Below the pieces are notes generated by a model, which was given only the letters and a program-made list of their open reading frames with translations, searched no databases and was not told where the DNA came from. 64,000 nt of DNA, taken from Vallitalea pronyensis (GTDB taxonomy: Bacteria; Bacillota; Clostridia; Lachnospirales; Vallitaleaceae). Position 1 is the first letter of the stretch; each line of letters starts with the position of its first letter. The position numbers and the translations under genes were made by a program. Below are positions 54,500-62,358 of this stretch, in pieces. The stretch covers positions 5,227,001 through 5,291,000 of the forward strand of contig NZ_CP058649.1 in NCBI RefSeq assembly GCF_018141445.1. Direction: 5' to 3'.

Positions 54500-56254
54500 T
54501 TATAAAATCATGTTAAATAAAAATTTAAAACGTCTTTCAGATTCCGTAAAATGGAACGAAACAAACGCTAACAAAATTTCCATGGTTATTGTATTTGGGT
54601 TCTTTTGAATAATAAACTTGCATAATTCATTTTTATATTCAAGTTGACCCTTTGCATCCAAACTAGTCAGTATGATTCTGTGAGCGACTTTAGCTTTAGA
54701 TGTAAAGGCATTAGAACAGTCCGTTAGATGCATGATTTGTTCATCTTGTTCTACTTGCTGCCTAATATCTTCGCTACTCATGGCGATATCTCTTGAGACA
54801 CCAATCCTCTCATATTGTTCAACTGGTGCATCGTTCTCCTTCATTCGGTTTACAAGAAGTTTAATCATTTTTTCTTCAATATTAAAATCTCGATACGGCT
54901 TTAATTGTTCAGGATCTTCTGCCAAATCATAGAGCCTAGTTCCATACCAGTAGGGATTAAAATAACTATTACTTTTGATTTTCATCAATCTACAGTTTTT
55001 TGTAAACTCAAAAGGCTCTTGTAGTTCAATGTCCTGAAGCTCATTCACTTGAAACATTTGGTTCATATGGGTGGGCATCAACGTATACTCATAATGTTCT
55101 TTATTATCAGGTCTGACTGGACCTCGCATATACACGTACCTTCCGTCAGTCACATTGATATGACCGCCTGCTAATCCAAACAATGCACATTCTCTAACCT
55201 TCTTATCACTTAGAATTGTTTCCTTTAAAGACTTCCCTTCCATATCTTTTGGTATGTCTAGAGCAAAGTATTCCAACAAGGTTGCAGGTAAATCAATGGT
55301 CTGAACAAGTGCCTGTCTTCTTTCATTCTTTATACCGGTTCTTGGATCCCAAATAAAAAGCGGTGTCTGGACAACTTCATTATAAAATGGCTGAATATTC
55401 TTTCCCCACCACTCTTTTTCTCCTAACATGTAACCGTGATCCGTATTAACAATCAACATAGTATCTTTCCAGAGATCATAGTCATCCATCATATCAAGAA
55501 CCTTACCGAGATAGTTGTCACACATACTGATAAGAGCAGCATATTCATATCTGACATGATCCACTTCATCGGATGACTGCCTTACACGACCATAATCAGG
55601 CCAGTCATTATGCTTTCCTTCATAACTGTGGGGATACAATTCTTTGTAATTATCCTGAGTAAAAAAAGGTTCATGTGGATCAAATGTCTCTATTTGAAGA
55701 AACCAGTTGTTTTCATTCTTGTTTTGTTCTATGAAGTTCAATCCATTTTCAAAGGTAAGTGCTTGAGGTTGATCCCATTCATTAGTTAGATACGTTCGAT
55801 TAACCCAATCCTGTCTCCAAAGGTCACCAATCTTAAAAGTCGATGTGCAATCTGGTATTTCAGGGGCTTTGACATGTCCCTTCCAGGGGTCGCCTTCTTG
55901 ACCTCTAGATATTTCCCATGAGTTATATCTTGTGTGATAGGTTGCACCTCCATCTTCCCAATAATGTGTGTGATCACTGGTTAAATGGGTGTAAACCCCT
56001 TTTTTCTTTAATATTTCAAACACGGAATCATCATAGGGTTCCATGGGTCCCCAACTTCTATGAAGAAAGTTGTATCGGCCTGTTTGGAGTTCCCTTCTCG
56101 CCGGCATACACGGTAGACTTCCAGCATAGCAGTTATCAAAAACTACTGTCTTTTCCTGAAGTCGTTCAAAATTCGGAGCTTTTATCCATTTATTTCCATA
56201 CGCTGGCAAATAACGTCTATTCAGAGAATCAAACATCACCATTATTGCTTTCAT
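54500..56254 (-). CDS. Sulfatase (Cys-type, formylglycine-dependent)
   Basis: 584 residues. The N-terminus MVMFDSLNRRYLPAYGNKWIK and the active-site motif SLPCMPARRELQTGR give Cys49-x-Pro51-x-Arg53, the sequence converted to formylglycine. Metal and substrate residues follow in HEPFF and NTDHGYMLGEKEWWGK. No signal peptide, so it acts inside the cell, presumably on imported sulfated sugars, and would need an anaerobic maturase encoded elsewhere. Last gene of the Opp-type transporter cluster; its start is preceded by a ~55-bp element also found before oppF-like. The substrate (algal, mucin or host glycan) is not evident. Confidence 0.9.
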   Translation of the reverse strand: MKAIMVMFDSLNRRYLPAYGNKWIKAPNFERLQEKTVVFDNCYAGSLPCMPARRELQTGRYNFLHRSWGPMEPYDDSVFEILKKKGVYTHLTSDHTHYWEDGGATYHTRYNSWEISRGQEGDPWKGHVKAPEIPDCTSTFKIGDLWRQDWVNRTYLTNEWDQPQALTFENGLNFIEQNKNENNWFLQIETFDPHEPFFTQDNYKELYPHSYEGKHNDWPDYGRVRQSSDEVDHVRYEYAALISMCDNYLGKVLDMMDDYDLWKDTMLIVNTDHGYMLGEKEWWGKNIQPFYNEVVQTPLFIWDPRTGIKNERRQALVQTIDLPATLLEYFALDIPKDMEGKSLKETILSDKKVRECALFGLAGGHINVTDGRYVYMRGPVRPDNKEHYEYTLMPTHMNQMFQVNELQDIELQEPFEFTKNCRLMKIKSNSYFNPYWYGTRLYDLAEDPEQLKPYRDFNIEEKMIKLLVNRMKENDAPVEQYERIGVSRDIAMSSEDIRQQVEQDEQIMHLTDCSNAFTSKAKVAHRIILTSLDAKGQLEYKNELCKFIIQKNPNTITMEILLAFVSFHFTESERRFKFLFNMIL

Positions 56255-56264
56255 TTACATTGTC

Positions 56265-56318
56265 CCCCTTCTAAAGAATCGTTTTACGATTTTTAATTTC
56301 TCATGATTGAATTTACAT
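56265..56318 (-). repeat. Leader repeat copy A, before the sulfatase
   Basis: About 54 bp nearly identical to 57398-57453 (some 45 positions match). On the transcript it has the stem AATCG-TAAAA-CGATT directly followed by CTTTAGAAGGGGG, the ribosome binding site. Confidence 0.8.
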
Positions 56319-56350
56319 TACCTTTATACATATACTTCTTAAACGGATGA

Positions 56351-57391
56351 TTAATAATCAATCGCTTCTGTTTCTTTTTTTACATACACGTCTATATTAA
56401 CCAATGATTCAGTTGGTCCATCAATATTCTCATACAAAAAGCATTTAACACGATGCTTACCATTTTGGTACCAGTTTGGCTCTTCTTTTCTGCATTTTTC
56501 CATAGCATAAGGACAACGTTTGTAGAACATGCATCGTGGTGAAGGATCAGCAAGATTAGCTGGATCTTCTTTTGCCTCAATGGCTTTTTTATCCTTTTTA
56601 TATGGTTCAGGTGTGCTTTCTAGTAAAAGAATCGTATAGGGATGATATGGATTTTCCAAGAGTTCATCTGTGGGACTTTCCTCAACCAATGTTCCTCCAT
56701 ACATCACAACAATTCTGTCAGCCATATATCGGGCTGAAGCTAAATTATGGGTGATTAGCATATAGGTCAGCTGTTTTTTCTCTTTTAATTCTAACATAAG
56801 GTTCATGATTTCAATACCTATGGATACATCAAGCATGGAAGTCGGTTCATCAGCCACAATAATTTCAGGTTCCACAGCCAACGCTCTTGCTATAACAATA
56901 CGCTGTCTTTGACCGCCAGAAATTTGATTTGGATGTTTATCCATGAAGTCTTCAGGAGGCGTTAATCCAACTATAGTAAATAAATCTTTGACTTTTTCTC
57001 TTATTTGGACTGCTGTAAATTGAGGATTATAGATGCCTATGGTTCTTCCAACTATATAGCTGATTCTATGAGCAGGATTTAAAGACCCAAATGGGTCTTG
57101 AAAAATCATTTGGACTTCTGATCTGAACTTTTTACGTTCTGCTTTGCCCATTTTACTGATGTCAATATCGTTGACATACAACTCACCACCACTTATATCC
57201 AAAATATTTGTGAGCAACTTAGCTAAAGTGGTTTTACCACAACCAGATTCACCAACAACACCGAGTATTTCACCTTTGTTTATATTTAAATTTGCATTTT
57301 TAACTGCATGAATATTTTTTTTGTTAAACAAGCTGCCTACGGTATAGGTTTTATCAACATTCTCAAATCTTATCAATGCTTTTTCACTCAT
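56351..57391 (-). CDS. ABC transporter ATP-binding protein, OppF/DppF type
   Basis: 346 residues from the ATG at 57391, chosen for GGGAGGGG six bases upstream; an ATG at 57442 opens a frame through the leader repeat and is unlikely. Walker A GESGCGKTT, signature SGGQRQRIVIARAL, Walker B VADEPTSMLD. The C-terminal oligopeptide-transporter tail contains CMFYKRCPYAMEKC and a later Cys in VKCFLY, the four-Cys pattern known to bind an Fe-S cluster in DppD-type proteins. Pairs with the OppD-like subunit. Confidence 0.92.
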   Translation of the reverse strand: MSEKALIRFENVDKTYTVGSLFNKKNIHAVKNANLNINKGEILGVVGESGCGKTTLAKLLTNILDISGGELYVNDIDISKMGKAERKKFRSEVQMIFQDPFGSLNPAHRISYIVGRTIGIYNPQFTAVQIREKVKDLFTIVGLTPPEDFMDKHPNQISGGQRQRIVIARALAVEPEIIVADEPTSMLDVSIGIEIMNLMLELKEKKQLTYMLITHNLASARYMADRIVVMYGGTLVEESPTDELLENPYHPYTILLLESTPEPYKKDKKAIEAKEDPANLADPSPRCMFYKRCPYAMEKCRKEEPNWYQNGKHRVKCFLYENIDGPTESLVNIDVYVKKETEAIDY

Positions 57392-57397
57392 ATTTTG

Positions 57398-57453
57398 CCC
57401 CTCCCAAAGAATCGCTTTTAGTGATTTTTTATTTTTCATCATTAAGTTTACAT
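57398..57453 (-). repeat. Leader repeat copy B, before the oppF-like gene
   Basis: Second copy of the element at 56265-56318. Stem AATCAC-TAAAA-GCGATT, then CTTTGGGAGGGG. It covers the oppD-like stop codon, so both copies are intercistronic. Confidence 0.8.
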
Positions 57454-58422
57454 GATTCCGTTTAATTTGTTAAAGCAAGCCACGTAATGACCTTCTGAGA
57501 GTTTTTCATTAACTGGGTCATTTTCACAATCTTTCGTTCTTTTTGTACATCTATTCTTGAATAGACATCCCTTTGGCGGGGTAATCAAATCAGGTATACT
57601 TCCCGGAATTCCTTTAAGCTTTGTTCTAGGTCCAACTAAAGATGGGAAAGATTTTAAGAGTCCATCTGTGTACGGATGGGCAGGTCCTTCAAGTAATATC
57701 TCCACTGGAGCTACTTCCACAATTTTACCTGCATACATGATGCCTATTCGATCACACATTTCCAACATGAGTGGTAAATCATGGGTAATAAACAAAATGG
57801 AAAATCCCATGGATTCTTTAAGTTCAATGACCCTTTTAATAATGTTATACTGTACAACCACATCCAGTGCTGTGGTTGGTTCGTCAAAAATAACCAAATC
57901 AGGCTTTAAAGCCATAGCCATGGCAATGACTACACGCTGTCTCATACCCCCAGAAAGCTCATGAGGGAAGGCATCTATCCTGCTCTCATCTATGTTAACT
58001 ATGGCAAGGAGCTTTTTGATTCTCTCTCTTAATGCAGCCTTGGTCTTTTTACCTTCATGAGCGACAATCACATCTGCCAATTGTCTTCCGATAGTCATAA
58101 CAGGATTTAAGTTGTTCATAGCACTTTGCAAGACCATTGATGCCTGATCCCATCTAAACTGACGCAAACTCTCACTGCCTAATTCCAATATATTCTTACC
58201 GTTAAAAACAATTTCTCCATTTGATATATGAGCCATGCCTTTTAACAGTCGCATGACTGCAAAAGCCATGGTTGTTTTACCGCATCCAGATTCTCCTGCT
58301 AGACCAAAAAATTCACCGCGCTTTATATCAAAGCTGACATTGGAAACCGCTTTTAATCGTCCTCTGTCAACCTCGTATTCCACATCTACATTTTTCACTG
58401 ATAATAATACTTCATTATTCAT
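57448..58422 (-). CDS. ABC transporter ATP-binding protein, OppD/DppD type
   Basis: 324 residues from the ATG at 58422 (AAGG eight bases upstream; GTG at 58431 overlaps). Walker A GESGCGKTT, signature SGGMRQRVVIAMAM, Walker B IFDEPTTALD, and the C-terminal Cys set CLFKNRCTKRTKDC with a final VACF. Supplies ATP hydrolysis for the two permeases encoded just upstream. Confidence 0.93.
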   Translation of the reverse strand: MNNEVLLSVKNVDVEYEVDRGRLKAVSNVSFDIKRGEFFGLAGESGCGKTTMAFAVMRLLKGMAHISNGEIVFNGKNILELGSESLRQFRWDQASMVLQSAMNNLNPVMTIGRQLADVIVAHEGKKTKAALRERIKKLLAIVNIDESRIDAFPHELSGGMRQRVVIAMAMALKPDLVIFDEPTTALDVVVQYNIIKRVIELKESMGFSILFITHDLPLMLEMCDRIGIMYAGKIVEVAPVEILLEGPAHPYTDGLLKSFPSLVGPRTKLKGIPGSIPDLITPPKGCLFKNRCTKRTKDCENDPVNEKLSEGHYVACFNKLNGIM

Positions 58423-58464
58423 TCTTATCACCTTATTATCCTTTAATATGTGGTCATATCCAAA

Positions 58465-59358
58465 CTAAAGTTGAATAGCCCCACCTCTATCACTTGAATA
58501 AATATCCAAGAACGAGTTACCAATAAGCATAAAACTATAACCAGCAGTTGCAATACACAGACCAGGTGGAAGCATCCAGTACCATGCATTATAGATAATA
58601 GCACTATTATCAAATGCAATAGACAGCATCTGTCCCCAACTTACCAAATTAGGGTCACCTAATCCAAGGAAACTCAACGTAGCCTCTGTCAACATGGACA
58701 TGGTGATTACCATAACCATGTTAGCTGTAACAACCGGAAAGATATTTGGCAAAATCTCTTTAAACATGATTTCGAAATCACCTTTTCCAAGTGCTTGTGC
58801 CGCAAAAACATATTCTCTCTGGGACTCTGATAAAGTCTGGGATCTTATACTTCTAGCCATCCAAAGCCAACTGAGTGCTCCAATAATGATAATCATGTTA
58901 ATAACACCCATGCTAGGTAAAAAGGCAGCAAGTACAATCATGACTGCCAAACTAGGTAATACAAGAAAGACATCTACAATTCTCATAAGGATATTTCCAA
59001 CACGACCCTTTTTATAACCGGCATAAAGACCTACGAATACACCAACGAAACTTGTCAATAAGCCTGCTAAAACCCCAACTGATATTGTAATTCTAGCACC
59101 ATGAACCACTTGAGAAAATATATCTTGTCCATAGCTGTTACAGCCAAGAGGATGCTTAAGCGATGGCTTTTCCCAAGCCATAAATTCAATTGCTTTTGGC
59201 TCATAAGGAGCTATAAGTGGCGCAAATATTGCGACCAATATAAACATGGATATAATACTAATACCTATTTTTGCTCTCGTATTACGAAGAATATATTTTT
59301 CGAAGTTCATTCTTAAATCAGATTTATGTTTTACTTGTGTTTGTTCTTTTTTATTCAT
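58465..59358 (-). CDS. ABC transporter permease, OppC/DppC type
   Basis: 297 residues, about six helices. N-terminal segment YILRNTRAKIGISIISMFILVAIFAPLIAPYEP, then HPLGCNSYGQDIFSQVVHGARISL-like DIFSQVVHGARITISVG and the EAA loop ALGKGDFEIMFKEILPNIFPVV are all typical of OppC. 18 bp after the OppB-like stop. Confidence 0.93.
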   Translation of the reverse strand: MNKKEQTQVKHKSDLRMNFEKYILRNTRAKIGISIISMFILVAIFAPLIAPYEPKAIEFMAWEKPSLKHPLGCNSYGQDIFSQVVHGARITISVGVLAGLLTSFVGVFVGLYAGYKKGRVGNILMRIVDVFLVLPSLAVMIVLAAFLPSMGVINMIIIIGALSWLWMARSIRSQTLSESQREYVFAAQALGKGDFEIMFKEILPNIFPVVTANMVMVITMSMLTEATLSFLGLGDPNLVSWGQMLSIAFDNSAIIYNAWYWMLPPGLCIATAGYSFMLIGNSFLDIYSSDRGGAIQL

Positions 59359-59376
59359 CTTTTCACCTGTCCTTTC

Positions 59377-60363
59377 TTAATCCAACGTAACTCTCGGGTC
59401 GAGGAACGGGTAAACTAAATCTGCTAAAAAGTTCATGGTAATAATGCTGATTGCAATAATGGCAAAACAGCCTTGTACGATTGGATAGTCATGACTAAGA
59501 ATAGCATTCATAATTGTTAAACCTATTCCAGGATAAGAAAAGATTAATTCTGTGGCAATGGCACCTGATACCGCAAATCCAAGGCTTAACATCAATCCAG
59601 TAAATGATGGTAAAAATGCATTTCTGAAGGCATATCTGAATAATATCGTTCTTCTGTGAAGACCTTTCGCTTGTGCCAACACCAAATAGTCTTCTGTAAA
59701 TACCTGGAGTACATTACTTCTAAGTACAACCATTCTTCCTGCGAATGAAATAACAACGAGGGACAATATGGGCAGTGCAGCATGGTAGAATACATTGCCT
59801 ATGAATTGTAGATTTGATACTTCTCCCATAGCCGCCGGTAATGCATGGGCCATAGGAAACCAATCTAGATAATATCCAAAAACCATTACAATCATCATAG
59901 CCACCCAAAAATAAGGTGTCGACTGAACATAAAAAGCGGTACCAACCATTATTGTATCCAATTTACCGCCCTTCTTCAATGCTGCAAGGGTTCCGAAAAC
60001 CCATGCTAATCCGAAAGAGATGAGCGTTGACGTTAATACAATAAGCAAGGTCCAAGGTAGTGCTTTCAAAATAATTTGTGAAACCGGTACAGGAAATGAT
60101 GTAAAAGATATCCCAAAATTCCCATGTAACAATTCTCTAATATATGAAAAATACTGAACAAAGATACTTTGATCCAACCCAAATTGCGCTCTAAGCAATT
60201 CTGCATACTCAGGGGAACCCATAGCATTGTTTGCTGCAATGAAATCAGCCGGATCACCGCCCATAGTACGGGGTAGGAGAAAATTCACAGTCAAAGCCAC
60301 CCAAAGTGTGACAATGGCACTGAACAATCTTCTGATAAAATAAGATAGTGAGATGCCTCTCAT
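59377..60363 (-). CDS. ABC transporter permease, OppB/DppB type
   Basis: 328 residues, six helices. Start MRGISLSYFIRRLFSAIVTLW, the family PRTMGGDPADFIAANNA periplasmic loop, the EAA loop ARAKGLHRRTILFRYAFRNAFLP-like LAQAKGLHRRTILFRYAFRN, and the C-terminal NFLADLVYPFLDPRV. GAGGAGGT precedes the ATG. It is 160 bp from the binding-protein stop, a gap that holds a perfect 12-bp inverted repeat. Confidence 0.93.
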   Translation of the reverse strand: MRGISLSYFIRRLFSAIVTLWVALTVNFLLPRTMGGDPADFIAANNAMGSPEYAELLRAQFGLDQSIFVQYFSYIRELLHGNFGISFTSFPVPVSQIILKALPWTLLIVLTSTLISFGLAWVFGTLAALKKGGKLDTIMVGTAFYVQSTPYFWVAMMIVMVFGYYLDWFPMAHALPAAMGEVSNLQFIGNVFYHAALPILSLVVISFAGRMVVLRSNVLQVFTEDYLVLAQAKGLHRRTILFRYAFRNAFLPSFTGLMLSLGFAVSGAIATELIFSYPGIGLTIMNAILSHDYPIVQGCFAIIAISIITMNFLADLVYPFLDPRVTLD

Positions 60364-60435
60364 GACTTACCTCCTCTTCAAAATTTGTTTATAATGACAT
60401 ATTTAGTTAGTGTGATACTAAAATTAGGCATAAAC

Positions 60436-60483
60436 CAGGCAAGTATAACGATCAAACATATTCCTCCGAAATATACTTGCCTG
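60436..60483 (-). repeat. Perfect 12-bp inverted repeat between SBP and OppB-like genes
   Basis: CAGGCAAGTATA (60436-60447) and TATACTTGCCTG (60472-60483) pair exactly around a 24-base loop. No T tract follows, so a stabilising or processing stem, or a leaky terminator, is more likely than a full stop. Confidence 0.7.
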
Positions 60484-60523
60484 TAATCATCTATTTACTA
60501 ATTCTACAGATCAGTTTATATCA

Positions 60524-62230
60524 TTATTTTTTGTAGATGTTAATCATAGACTGTGTACTTTCAAAAATCGGACGATCTTCAGGGAATCCGCCGAATTCGT
60601 CATCAAAATACGGAATGTGCCCACCAATGTTATACATTGGTATAAAGGGATAATCATTTGCTACTAGCACCTGTATATTATGGAAGAGCTCTTTTCTCTT
60701 GTTGGTATCTATCGTGTTACCCAGTTCCTCAAAAAGACTATCAACTTCTACGTTTCTGTAACGGAAGTAGTTGGTTCCTGTTGCAAGTTCACCTGTAGGT
60801 GCAGTCATTGAAGAGTTAAAGGAAGATGAGAGAGCTGCTTCAGGATCAAATGGGAAGGCAACAGGTAATTGACATAAATCATAATTTCCTGACATACCTA
60901 AACCGATTAATTCTGGCCAAGTTGCTAGCTTAGGAATAATTTCCACACCGAGATTTAGTAACCACTGTTGAACCATACCTGCTTCCATTTGCTGAGCCGG
61001 TGCACCTGATGCGTTGTAATAGGTGAAAGATAATTTAACTCCGTCTTTTTGGTATATTTTGTCTTTCCCTAGAGTATAACCAGCATCTTCTAGTAATTGT
61101 TTTGCTGCTGCAATATCAAACTGACCTAATTGATTGGCTTCATCACTGACTACATCACCAAATAAATCTGGTAACCAACCAAGACTTACAGGTGAAACAG
61201 CGTTATATTCACCTTTAGCAATCAACTTTGCTCTATCAACTGCCATAACCATAGCTTGTCGTACCACTGGATCAGAAAGTCCTGGCTTCTCGTTATTCAT
61301 AGCAATAACAAAGTTCGTTTGTCCTGAATAAAGTTGTATATTCGAATTATCTTTTGATAAAATCTCCGGTGCACTACTCATTGCCATTGCTCCAGAGGTT
61401 GCTTCAATATCACCCTTTAATAAAGCTAAGGTTAAATTCGGTGCTGAGTTATACATGAGGACATTTATTCCATCAAGTTTTGGTGTACCGCCCCAATAAT
61501 CTTTATTGGCAGTAAATTCCACATCCACTCCTGTGTTATATCTTGTCCACATAAAAGGTCCTGTACCGACTGGTTGTTCGTTTAAATATGTAGAAGGATC
61601 ATTCCCATCCCACAAATGTTTAGGTACTATAAAAATCGCTGTTGAAAAGTTTTTAAAAGCTGTAAAAGTACTATTAAAATTAAAAATGACTTTATTACCG
61701 TCTGCCTCAATTGACTTGATTCGTTTACCAATGCCATAACGGTCTAGGACAGGATAATCAATCAAATTCTGATAAGTATAAACCACATCATCTGCCGTAA
61801 AAGGCTCTCCATCATGCCATTTAACACCATCTCTAAGAATTGACGTAAACTGAGAATAATCATCATTCCATGTAAACTCTTCCGCTAATGCCGGCTCAAT
61901 CTCACCGGTTACTGGGTTTGCATAAAAAAGTTTTTCATACTGAAAAGGATAAGCAAAGACCCATACACCAGAGACCAGGTAAGGATTTTTGTTATTCATC
62001 TGGGTATCGAGAACATAATCACCTATCCTAAGAATGCCTCCTGATTGCGCTTGTGTTGCATCGGAATCAGAACCTCCAGAGTCCGTTGATTTTGAATCAT
62101 CATCACCCGTTTTAGTATCTTGTTCACTTGTTGCAGATTTATCACCTGACTTATCAGTTGAATTGGAACATGCAGTGAATACTAACATCATAATGAGTAG
62201 CATTGAAATAACGCGTTTTACATTTTTCAT
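60524..62230 (-). CDS. Family 5 (peptide/oligosaccharide) solute-binding lipoprotein
   Basis: 568 residues. Lipoprotein signal ending in FTAC (Cys21), a Ser/Asp/Lys linker to about residue 62, then the SBP_bac_5 pattern: EPALAEEFTWNDDYSQFTSILRDGVKWHDGEPFTADDVVYTYQ, NEQPVGTGPFMWTRYN, RQAMVMAVDRAKL. This family binds peptides but also oligosaccharides in many Firmicutes, which the sulfatase downstream and the kinase upstream favour here. AAGGAGGG is nine bases before the ATG. Confidence 0.92.
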   Translation of the reverse strand: MKNVKRVISMLLIMMLVFTACSNSTDKSGDKSATSEQDTKTGDDDSKSTDSGGSDSDATQAQSGGILRIGDYVLDTQMNNKNPYLVSGVWVFAYPFQYEKLFYANPVTGEIEPALAEEFTWNDDYSQFTSILRDGVKWHDGEPFTADDVVYTYQNLIDYPVLDRYGIGKRIKSIEADGNKVIFNFNSTFTAFKNFSTAIFIVPKHLWDGNDPSTYLNEQPVGTGPFMWTRYNTGVDVEFTANKDYWGGTPKLDGINVLMYNSAPNLTLALLKGDIEATSGAMAMSSAPEILSKDNSNIQLYSGQTNFVIAMNNEKPGLSDPVVRQAMVMAVDRAKLIAKGEYNAVSPVSLGWLPDLFGDVVSDEANQLGQFDIAAAKQLLEDAGYTLGKDKIYQKDGVKLSFTYYNASGAPAQQMEAGMVQQWLLNLGVEIIPKLATWPELIGLGMSGNYDLCQLPVAFPFDPEAALSSSFNSSMTAPTGELATGTNYFRYRNVEVDSLFEELGNTIDTNKRKELFHNIQVLVANDYPFIPMYNIGGHIPYFDDEFGGFPEDRPIFESTQSMINIYKK

Positions 62231-62358
62231 ACCTGGAAACCCTCCTTAAACATAATAGGCTGTTGCTAAAATCATTATACTTTATCCGTTCATGACAAAA
62301 CATGCAATATGTTAGACAGTCTTTGTCATATATTCAGATTGTACAACTAACTATTTGC

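Noticed and set aside
57391..57442. Longer oppF-like start at 57442
   Set aside because: The extra 17 residues are read through the leader repeat, and a far better ribosome site precedes the ATG at 57391.
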